From: Mycolicibacter icosiumassiliensis
GTDB taxonomy: Bacteria; Actinomycetota; Actinomycetes; Mycobacteriales; Mycobacteriaceae
Reading direction: 5' to 3'
NCBI RefSeq assembly: GCF_900078685.2
Contig: NZ_LT546166.1
Coordinates: 435,319 to 494,984, forward strand
Length of the DNA: 59,666 nt
Part shown: one piece after another, positions 52,722 to 59,666 of the stretch
Layout of the letters: every line of letters begins with the position of its first letter
Position numbering within the stretch: the first letter of the stretch is position 1
The notes under the pieces: model-generated
What the model saw: the letters and a program-made list of their open reading frames with translations, nothing else
Told to the model about the DNA's origin: nothing
Databases searched by the model: none
Position numbers and translations under genes: made by a program

Positions 52722-55016
52722 ATGGGCGCTGAGTCCGTCAAGACCCGGGTCACGCTGACCAACGCCGACAAGGTGCTTTACCCCGGCACGGGCACCACCA
52801 AGGCGCAGGTCTTCGACTACTACACCCGAATCGCCGCAGTGATGCTGCCGCACATCGCGGGACGCCCGGCGACGCGCAAACGCTGGCCCGACGGTGTCGA
52901 GCAGGGCTCGTTCTTCGAAAAGCAGCTGGCCGCCTCGGCGCCGGGCTGGTTGGCCCGCGCCGAAATTCAGCATCGCTCCGGCATCACCACCTATCCGATC
53001 ATCGAGGACGTCGACGGCCTGGCCTGGATCGCCCAGCAGGCCGCACTGGAAGTTCATGTGCCGCAGTGGCGTTTCGAAGCCGAGTGGACGCACGGTGGAA
53101 AGGTGCTCAAGCCCGGGCAGGCGACCCGTCTGGTGTTCGACCTGGATCCCGGCGAGGGCGTGACGATGAGTCAACTCGCCGAGGTGGCACGAGCCATCCG
53201 AGACCTGATGTCCGAGCTGGAGCTGGACACCTTTCCGGTCACCAGCGGCAGCAAGGGAATTCACGTATACGCCGCCCTCGAGCGCCCGGTGAGCAGCTCC
53301 GGTGCGGCCACGGTGGCCAAACGCGTTGCCCAACAACTGGAAACCGCGATGCCCGAGCTGGTGACCGCGACCATGGCCAAAAAACTGCGGGCCGGCAAGG
53401 TCTTTCTGGACTGGAGTCAGAACAACGCGGCCAAGACCACCATTGCGCCGTATTCCCTGCGCGGCCGAGACCATCCGACGGTCGCCGCCCCACGCACCTG
53501 GGCCGAACTGGACGACCCGGACCTGCGCCAGCTGCGCTACGACGAAGTGCTGGAGCGGGTCGCCCACGACGGCGACCTGTTGGCCGATCTAGACGGCCCC
53601 CTGGCAGGGCAAGATCGACTGGCCGTATACCGGGCCAAGCGTGACGCGGGCCGGACACCCGAACCGGTGCCGGCCGCGGCGCCGGCGCCGGGCGAGGGCA
53701 ACAGTTTCGTCATCCAGGAGCATCATGCCCGTCGGCTGCACTACGACTTCCGGCTGGAGCGCGACGGGGTGTTGGTGAGCTGGGCGGTGCCCAAGAACCT
53801 TCCGGAGACGACGTCGGTCAACCATCTCGCGGTGCGCACCGAGGACCATCCGCTGGAGTACGGCAGCTTTGAGGGCACCATCCCCAAGGGCGAGTACGGC
53901 GCCGGCACCGTGCGCATCTGGGATTCGGGTACCTACGTGACCGAGAAGTTCGAGTGCCCCGCCGGGAAAAGCGCGGAGAAGGGGGAGGTGATCGTTGTGC
54001 TCGCCGGCAGCCGGATCTCCGGGCGATACGCGCTGATCCGCACCGGCGGTGACCAGTGGCTGGCGCACCGGATGAAAGACCAGCAGGCATTCACGTTCGA
54101 CGGGCTGGCCCCGATGCTGGCCACCCACGGTTCGGTGGCGCGGCTCGATCCCAGTCAGTGGGCCTTCGAAGGCAAGTGGGACGGCTACCGGTTGCTGGTG
54201 GAGGCCGACCACGGTCGGCTGCGGTTGCGCGCCCGCAGCGGGCGCGACGTCACCGGCGAATACCCGCAGCTGCCGTTTCCGGCCGCCGACCTGGCCGAGC
54301 ACCACGTAGTGCTCGACGGCGAACTCGTTGCGCTCGACGACGAGGGTGTCCCGAGCTTTGCGGAGATGCAGCACAGCGCCCGTTCGGACAGGTTGGAGTT
54401 CTGGGCGTTCGACCTGCTCTACCTCGACGGGCGCCCGCTGCTGCGGGTGGCGTATCGGGATCGCCGCCGCCTCCTGGAAACCCTGGCGCGCGGGACCGAC
54501 CTGGTGGTCAAAGACCTCTTGACACCCGACGGTGCGAAGGCACTCGAGCAGTCCCGCGGCCTCGGCTGGGAAGGGGTAGTCGCCAAGAAGTGGGATTCGC
54601 CCTATCAGGCCGGGCGCCGTTCTACGGCGTGGGTCAAGGAGAAGTACTGGCGGACCCAGGAGGTCGTGATCGGCGGCTGGCGGGCCGGTGAGGGTGCTCG
54701 AGCCGGGGGTATCGGGTCGCTGCTGATGGGCATTCCCGACGGTGACGGCCTGCGTTTCGTCGGTCGGGTCGGTACGGGTTTCACCGAGCGTCAGCTGGCC
54801 GCGCTGAAGACGATGTTGGTGCCGCTACGTGCCGGCGAATCACCTTTCGGGGCGCCGCTTCCCGCGCCAGACGCCAAGGGCGTCACGTTTGTGGAACCGA
54901 CTGTGGTGGGGGAGGTGCGGTTCAGCGAACGGACCGCCGACGGTCGACTGCGCCAGCCCAGCTGGCGCGGACTACGCCCCGACAAGACCCCTGACGAGGT
55001 AGTGGGTGAGGATTGA
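52722..55016 (+). CDS. ligD: Multifunctional NHEJ DNA ligase LigD
   Basis: A 764-residue three-domain end-joining enzyme. Polymerase/primase domain first (about 1-300), with the metal-binding Asp140 and Asp142 in FDLDPGEG and TSGSKGIHVY; then a phosphoesterase domain (about 325-455) with FVIQEHHARRLHYDFRLE and GTIPKGEYGAG; then the ATP-dependent ligase domain from about 460, catalytic Lys485 in FEGKWDGYR, ELVALDDEG, and motif V VAKKWDSPYQ. The order Pol-PE-Lig is the mycobacterial one and the length matches the M. tuberculosis enzyme. ATG 52722 is a good start. It works with Ku. Confidence 0.97.
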   Translation: MGAESVKTRVTLTNADKVLYPGTGTTKAQVFDYYTRIAAVMLPHIAGRPATRKRWPDGVEQGSFFEKQLAASAPGWLARAEIQHRSGITTYPIIEDVDGLAWIAQQAALEVHVPQWRFEAEWTHGGKVLKPGQATRLVFDLDPGEGVTMSQLAEVARAIRDLMSELELDTFPVTSGSKGIHVYAALERPVSSSGAATVAKRVAQQLETAMPELVTATMAKKLRAGKVFLDWSQNNAAKTTIAPYSLRGRDHPTVAAPRTWAELDDPDLRQLRYDEVLERVAHDGDLLADLDGPLAGQDRLAVYRAKRDAGRTPEPVPAAAPAPGEGNSFVIQEHHARRLHYDFRLERDGVLVSWAVPKNLPETTSVNHLAVRTEDHPLEYGSFEGTIPKGEYGAGTVRIWDSGTYVTEKFECPAGKSAEKGEVIVVLAGSRISGRYALIRTGGDQWLAHRMKDQQAFTFDGLAPMLATHGSVARLDPSQWAFEGKWDGYRLLVEADHGRLRLRARSGRDVTGEYPQLPFPAADLAEHHVVLDGELVALDDEGVPSFAEMQHSARSDRLEFWAFDLLYLDGRPLLRVAYRDRRRLLETLARGTDLVVKDLLTPDGAKALEQSRGLGWEGVVAKKWDSPYQAGRRSTAWVKEKYWRTQEVVIGGWRAGEGARAGGIGSLLMGIPDGDGLRFVGRVGTGFTERQLAALKTMLVPLRAGESPFGAPLPAPDAKGVTFVEPTVVGEVRFSERTADGRLRQPSWRGLRPDKTPDEVVGED

Positions 55017-55019
55017 CCG

Positions 55020-55970
55020 GTGCGATGGGTGACCTATCGAAGCGAAGACGGTGAGCGCACGGGTGTGCTGGACGGGGACCTGATCCATGCGCTAGCGCCC
55101 GGCGTGACGCTGCTGGAGCTGATCCGGCTCGGCCCCGATGGCCTGCGCGACGCCGGTGAACGGGCGTTGACGACACCGTCGGCGACGGTGCGGGCCGACC
55201 AGGTGGCGCTGATGGCGCCGATCCCGCGTCCACCGTCGATCCGCGACAGCCTGTGCTTCCTGGACCACATGCGCAACTGCCTGTCCGCGACCGGCCGCAG
55301 CCGCGACCTCGACGACACCTGGTACCGAATACCGGCGTTCTACTTCGCCTGCCCGGCAACGGTTCTGGGCCCCTACGACGACGCGCCCATAGCGCCAGGC
55401 AGTGTCTGCCAGGATTTCGAACTGGAGGTCGCCGCGATCATCGGCACGTCCGGCGCAAATCTGTCGGTGGAACAAGCCGAGCAGGCCATCATCGGATACA
55501 CCATCTTCAATGACTGGTCGGCGCGGGATCTGCAAGCTCAGGAGGGCGTGCTGGCGATCGGGCAGGCCAAGGGCAAGGACAGCGGGGTCACGCTGGGGCC
55601 CTACCTGGTCACCCCGGACGAACTGGAGTCCTACCGCCGCAACGGCAGACTCAGCCTGCACGCCACCGCGATCGTCAACGACGTGATCGTGGGCCTCGGG
55701 TCGACCGAAGCCATGGACTGGAGCTTCGGCGAGATCATCAGCTACGCGTCGCGTGGGGTGCCACTGGAACCGGGTGACGTCTTCGGATCCGGCACCGTGC
55801 CCACCTGCACACTGCTCGAACATCTCGATCCCGCCCTCCCGCAACCGTTTCCGGGCTGGCTCAGTGATGGCGATGTGGTGACCCTGCAGGTGCAGGGCCT
55901 TGGCGAGGTTCGCCAGACGGTGCGCGCCAGCGCTCCGCCGATACCGCTGGCGGAGCGCCCGCGCCCCTAA
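55020..55970 (+). CDS. Fumarylacetoacetate hydrolase (FAH) family protein
   Basis: A 316-residue FAH-fold enzyme. The metal ligands are in CQDFELEVAAIIG (Glu-x-Glu) and the downstream Asp in YTIFNDWSARDLQ, with KGKDSGVTLGPYLVTPDEL following. It starts at GTG 55020, 3 bp after the ligD stop, so it is probably cotranscribed. Homologs hydrolyse or decarboxylate acylpyruvate-type substrates; the actual substrate is unknown. In M. tuberculosis the gene after ligD is a longer FAH-related protein. Confidence 0.88.
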   Translation: MRWVTYRSEDGERTGVLDGDLIHALAPGVTLLELIRLGPDGLRDAGERALTTPSATVRADQVALMAPIPRPPSIRDSLCFLDHMRNCLSATGRSRDLDDTWYRIPAFYFACPATVLGPYDDAPIAPGSVCQDFELEVAAIIGTSGANLSVEQAEQAIIGYTIFNDWSARDLQAQEGVLAIGQAKGKDSGVTLGPYLVTPDELESYRRNGRLSLHATAIVNDVIVGLGSTEAMDWSFGEIISYASRGVPLEPGDVFGSGTVPTCTLLEHLDPALPQPFPGWLSDGDVVTLQVQGLGEVRQTVRASAPPIPLAERPRP

Positions 55971-55973
55971 CTT

Positions 55974-56009
55974 GCCTAGGACGCCTAGGACGCCTAAGAC
56001 GCCTAAGAC
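55974..56009. repeat. Four 9-bp tandem repeats over the GH5 stop codon
   Basis: Units GCCTAGGAC, GCCTAGGAC, GCCTAAGAC, GCCTAAGAC in tandem, positions 55974-56009. On the coding (minus) strand each unit reads Ala-Ser-stop in the GH5 frame, so four consecutive in-frame TAG codons follow each other at 9-bp spacing. Confidence 0.85.
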
Positions 56010-58133
56010 GCCGTGACGGTCACCTTGATGGTGGAGGCGCCATCTGAGGTGATGATCAGCTGCGAGGCGTTGGGTCCGGAGGTGACGTGTCCGCCGGTCA
56101 CGTTGACCGTGTAGCCGTTCGGGTACTGGCTGGCCGGTACCGAGATGGTGGTCTGGGAACCGGCGCCGAAGCTGCCGGAGCCGTCGGCCTGGTCGGTGGA
56201 GTAGCTGAAGGAGAAGACGCCGCCAGAGAACGACCAGGAGGTCGGGGTGCCCGAGATGAGCTGCGGGTAGGGCTGGGACAGGGCGTCAAGCTTGTCCCAG
56301 TTGACGTTGTCGCCGACCGGCGCCTTGCTCGGGTCGTACACCAGCGCCTGATCGTCCGGCGAGATGCTGGTGATGTCCTTGCCGGAGTAAGCCCATTCGG
56401 ACCAGCCGAACAGATAGTGGTTGGACCCCTGCACGCTCGCGTCAATGGCTCCGATGTTGTTGGTGGCGCCGAACTCGCTGAGCCATCCCGGAACGTTGTG
56501 CTCCTGCATGTAGTCCATCGCGTACCCGAACACGACGTCGGCATTCCAGTCGCAGCCGAAGCTGGTGCCCGGGAACAGTGATGCCGTGAGGCAATAGTGG
56601 TGGAAGGAGAAGGCCGAGTTGGGGTCGTCCACCGTGCCCAGGTGGGTCGGCACCGGCAGGCTGCCGAACAGGGTGTTGGGTTCGAAGAACACGGTCTTGT
56701 TCGGGTCGACGGACCGGATGGCCGCGTCGATCTGGTTGTAGAACGGGGTCAGCTGCTGGGCGTCGAAGTAGGTGTTGCCCAACAGGCTGCCCAGCCAGTG
56801 CGAACCGGCCCATGGCTCGTTCATGATGTCGTAGCCGGCGACGTTGGGGTCGCCCTTGAAGTAGTTGGCGACGGCCTGCCACGACAACGCGTAGTGGTTC
56901 TGCAGCCCTATCCCGTCGGAGGCTTTGGTGTTGGCCCAGAACGTATCCCAGGCGTGGTTCTCTGCCGGGCTCAAGGGGTAGGTGGCCGGGAAGCCTAGAC
57001 CGACGTGGGGGAGCCCGCCGTTGAAGGTGGCCCAGTCCGGAGCACCCTCGCCGCCGAACTGCTCGTTGTACAGGTCCTGATGCATGTCGAGAATCGCGAC
57101 GATGTGGTGCCGGGCCAGCATGTCTACGGTTTCCTTGACCGAGGCCAGGTAGGCGTAGTCGATGACGCCGGGTTGTGGCTCCACCCCGGCCCAGATGATG
57201 CCCAGGCGCACCGAATTGAAGCCGTTGGCGGCCAGGAACGCAGCGTCGTCCTCGCTGAAGCCGTCGCTGGACGGTGCGTAGGGCGCGACCTTGTAGACCT
57301 GGTTGAGGCCGTGCCAGATGACGACTTGTCCGTCGCTGTTGGTGAGCCAGCCGTTGGACACCTCGACCGGTGGGGCGACGGTTCCGGTGATGCCGCCGGG
57401 CAGGGTGCCGTAGTGGCCGACCGCGCCGTGGGTTCCGTCGAGCAGGCCGGCGACGCCGCCGACGCCGCCGAGTGCGGGCAGTCCGCTGGCGGTGGCGCCG
57501 TTGCCGGCGCCGCCGCCGTGGCCGCCGTTGCCGAACAGCCGTGGCCGCCTTGCCGAACAGCCAGGCGGCGGCGCCGCCGTCGCCGCCGGCGGCCCCAGTC
57601 CCGCCCGCCCCGCCGGCGCCGCCGTCGCCGAAGATCCCGACCGCTGCGCCGCCGTGGCCGCCGGCGACACCGTCGGTGGTGCTGTTCCAGCCGGCGCCGC
57701 CGTCACCGAAGAGCCAGCCGCCGTTGCCGCCGTCGGGGTGGTCTTGGGTGCCGGGGGCGCCGTTGCCGATGACCGTCGAGCCGAAGAGCTGGTTGATGGC
57801 GCCGTCGACCTGGGTGCCCAGGTCGCTGTCGATCCACTTCTGGCCGAGGTCGTGCAGGCCGGTGTAGAGGTCGAAGGCCACCGCGGGGCTCGGTTCGGCC
57901 AGGGCGGCAAAGGCGGCGTCCCAGTGCGCCGAGGACAGGAAGGTGTCCCACGCGGAGGCGTCGAAAACCGCGCCACCGTCAAGAGCGCCGTCGGCGGTAA
58001 CGAACGGGGTGAACAGCACGTCCATCATGTCGTCGAGGTCGGCGTGGGCCGGCGGGGTGATGGGCGCGATCGCCAAAAACGCGGCGACTCCGACAACCTT
58101 GCTGCCCACAACCTTGCTGCGGTGACGAGACAT
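56003..58133 (-). pseudogene. Secreted GH5 glycosidase (endoglycoceramidase-like) with PGRS-like linker, frameshifted
   Basis: Signal peptide (residues 1-31, cleavage after AHA in TPPAHADLDD), an N-terminal region of about 100 residues, a Gly/Ala/Asn-rich PGRS-like stretch (about 120-200), then a GH5 catalytic domain and a C-terminal beta domain. GH5 motifs: NGFNSVRLGIIWAGVEP, LDMHQDLYNEQFGGEGAPDWA, acid/base Glu in MNEPWAGS, FHHYCLTASLFPGTSFGCD, and nucleophile Glu in LSEFGATNN; this pattern is close to endoglycoceramidases that cleave glycan from ceramide. A 22-bp imperfect tandem duplication at 57516-57560 shifts the frame inside the PGRS-like region; without it the protein is 702 residues. 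No PE domain. Tandem paralog upstream at 58253-59666. Confidence 0.85.
57516..57560. repeat. 22/23-bp tandem duplication causing the GH5 frameshift
   Basis: Unit 57516-57538 (23 bp) and unit 57539-57560 (22 bp, one G missing) are otherwise identical. Deleting the 22-bp unit restores the reading AWLFGNGGHGGGAGNG across the junction. Confidence 0.8.
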
Positions 58134-58252
58134 CTCGACAAACCCTTCTCATGGACACGCGCGGTTTCTTAACTGTGTCTGAGAAGGTAAACGAGTTACT
58201 TATCCTGCGCAAGGTTGGCGCCGGGGCGGCGCGGGCGTCGGCGGGTCGCCGC

Positions 58253-59666
58253 CTAGGACGCCGTGACGGTCACCTTGACGTTGGAGGCGCCGGAGTCGGA
58301 CGTGATGATCAGCTCCGAGGCGTTGGGTCCGGAGGTGACGTGTCCGCCGGTCACGTTGACCGTGTAGCCGTTGGGGTATTGGCTGGTCGGAACGGAGATG
58401 GTGGTCTGTGCTCCGGCGGCGAAGGCTCCGGAGCCGTCGGCGTGGTCGGTGGAGTAGCTGAACGAGAAGACGCCGCCAGAGAACGACCAGGAGGTCGGGG
58501 TGCCCGAGATGAGCTGCGGGTAGGGCTGGGACAGGGCGTCGAGTTTGTCCCAGTTGACGTTGTCGCCGACCGGCGGCTTGGTCAGGTCGTAGACCAGCGC
58601 CTGATCGTTTGGTGAGGTACTGGTGATGTCGCCTCCGGTGTAGGCCCATTCGGTCCAGCCGATCAGATGCTGGTTGGCGGCGTTCATGCCGGCGGTGATG
58701 GTCGGGATGTTGTTGGTGGCGCCGAACTCGCTGAGCAGTGCCGGGATGTTGTGCTCCTGCGCATAGTCCATCGCGTAGCCGAGGACGACGTCGGCATTCC
58801 AGTCGCAGCCGAAGCTGGTGCCCGGGAATAGCGACGTCGTCATGCAGTAGTGGTGGAAGGAGAAGGCGGTGTTGGGGTCGTCCACCGTACCCAGGTGGTT
58901 GGGCACCGGAAGGCTGGCGTCGAGGGTGGTCGGACCGAAGAACACGGTCTTGTTCGGGTCGACCGATCGGATCGCCGCGTCGATCTGGTTGTAGAACGGG
59001 GTCAGCTGCTGGGCGTCGAAGTACGAGTTGCCCAACAGGCTGTCCAGCCAGTGCGAACCGGCCCACGGTTCGTTCATGATTTCGTAGCCGGCCACGTTGG
59101 GGTCGCCCTTGAAGTAGTTGGCGACGGCCTGCCACATCAGCGCGTACTGGTTCTGCAGCCCGATCCCATTGGGGCCGTCGGTGTTGGCCCAGAACGCATC
59201 CCAGGCGTGGTTCTGCGCCGGGCTGACGAAGTAGCTGCCCGGGAATCCGGCCTCGATGTTGGGCTGCCCGCCGGTGATGGTGGCCCAGTCCGGCGCGCCG
59301 TCGCCGCCCAGGCTGCCGCTGTAGAGGTCTTGGTGCATGTCGAGGATGGCGACGATGTTGTGGTTGGCCAGGATCTGCACGGTCTGTTGGATCGAGGCCA
59401 GGTAGTTGTAGTCGATGACGCCGGGTTGCGGTTCGACGCCGGCCCAGATGACGCCCAGGCGTACGGCGTTGAAGCCGTTGGCGGCCAGGAACGCGGCGTC
59501 GTCGTCGCTGAACCCACCAGCGGAGGGCTCGTAGGGGGCGATCTTGTAGACCTGGTTGAGGCCGTGCCACATGACGACCTGTCCGTCGCTGTTGGTGAGC
59601 CAGCCGTTGGACGCCTCGACTGGTGGGGCGACGGTTCCGGTGATGCCGCCGGGCAGGGTGCCGTAG
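58253..59666 (-). CDS. GH5 glycosidase (endoglycoceramidase-like), 5' end beyond window
   Basis: C-terminal 470 or so residues of a paralog of the GH5 gene at 56003-58133; the frame is open to the last base (reading YGTLPGGITGTVAPPVE just inside), so the signal peptide and linker lie outside. Motifs: NGFNAVRLGVIWAGVEP, DMHQDLYSGSLGGDGAPDWA, acid/base Glu in MNEPWAGS, TSFGCDWNADVVLGY and nucleophile Glu in LSEFGATNN. The C-terminal beta domain (SFSGGVFSFSYSTDHADG onward) is nearly identical to that of the neighbour. The internal ATG at 59570-59572 is not the real start. Likely secreted glycosidase. Confidence 0.88.
   Translation of the reverse strand, partial: YGTLPGGITGTVAPPVEASNGWLTNSDGQVVMWHGLNQVYKIAPYEPSAGGFSDDDAAFLAANGFNAVRLGVIWAGVEPQPGVIDYNYLASIQQTVQILANHNIVAILDMHQDLYSGSLGGDGAPDWATITGGQPNIEAGFPGSYFVSPAQNHAWDAFWANTDGPNGIGLQNQYALMWQAVANYFKGDPNVAGYEIMNEPWAGSHWLDSLLGNSYFDAQQLTPFYNQIDAAIRSVDPNKTVFFGPTTLDASLPVPNHLGTVDDPNTAFSFHHYCMTTSLFPGTSFGCDWNADVVLGYAMDYAQEHNIPALLSEFGATNNIPTITAGMNAANQHLIGWTEWAYTGGDITSTSPNDQALVYDLTKPPVGDNVNWDKLDALSQPYPQLISGTPTSWSFSGGVFSFSYSTDHADGSGAFAAGAQTTISVPTSQYPNGYTVNVTGGHVTSGPNASELIITSDSGASNVKVTVTAS

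Overview
The window is high-GC actinobacterial DNA and almost certainly a slow-growing, non-tuberculous Mycobacterium. Evidence: four PPE genes, PGRS-type Gly/Ala-rich coding sequence, an MmpS/MmpL pair, a DesA-type acyl desaturase, a VapBC pair, the Ku/LigD end-joining pair, a 13E12-type remnant, and gene orders that match M. tuberculosis (mntH / Rv0926c / Rv0927c-like; Ku / LigD). No rRNA, tRNA or CRISPR array was seen.

Layout. 1-6 kb: the tail of ppa, a gene-poor stretch of about 1 kb, then an unusual sulfate-activation block (NarK-like transporter, CysQ, CysC, NarK-like transporter) in a less GC-rich style. 6-18 kb: a PPE gene broken by an IS1634/IS1549-type element inside a long target duplication, an intact PPE, cysH, a fluoride-exporter set (crcB, DUF190, crcB), two overlapping MutS-like ATPase genes and two more PPE genes. 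18-22 kb: a histidine phosphatase, an acyl-CoA dehydrogenase, two SDRs and an SRPBCC protein. 22-31 kb: a six-gene operon for a hydrogenase-4/complex-I-like membrane complex (hycD, P, Q, E plus Rv0082- and Rv0083-like genes), facing a second enolase. 31-38 kb: an MFS permease with a small membrane ORF, a desaturase with a clear promoter/operator, a methyltransferase, mntH, a reductase-like gene and an SDR. 38-46 kb: a GlxA-type regulator, RidA, an HD hydrolase and an operon of SDR, ene-reductase, DJ-1/isonitrile-hydratase-like protein, SDR and epoxide hydrolase. 46-52 kb: a 13E12 remnant, TetR, mmpS-mmpL and vapBC. 51-56 kb: Ku, a small membrane protein, LigD and an FAH-fold enzyme. 56 kb to the end: two tandem secreted GH5 (endoglycoceramidase-like) genes, one carrying a PGRS-like linker.

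Most notable. (1) The hyc-like complex has lost both Cys motifs of the NiFe site in its large subunit and all four N2-cluster Cys in its NuoB-like subunit, so it is neither a hydrogenase nor an ordinary complex I. (2) mmpL is split by a 195-bp insertion that is an exact fold-back of its own sequence. (3) The IS sits inside a long direct repeat. (4) cysQ and cysC are bracketed by two paralogous NNP transporters, suggesting a dedicated sulfation or PAP/PAPS role. (5) Three genes (hycE, mmpL, the GH5 gene) are each broken by one small lesion whose removal restores a full-length frame, so either recent mutation or assembly error must be excluded.
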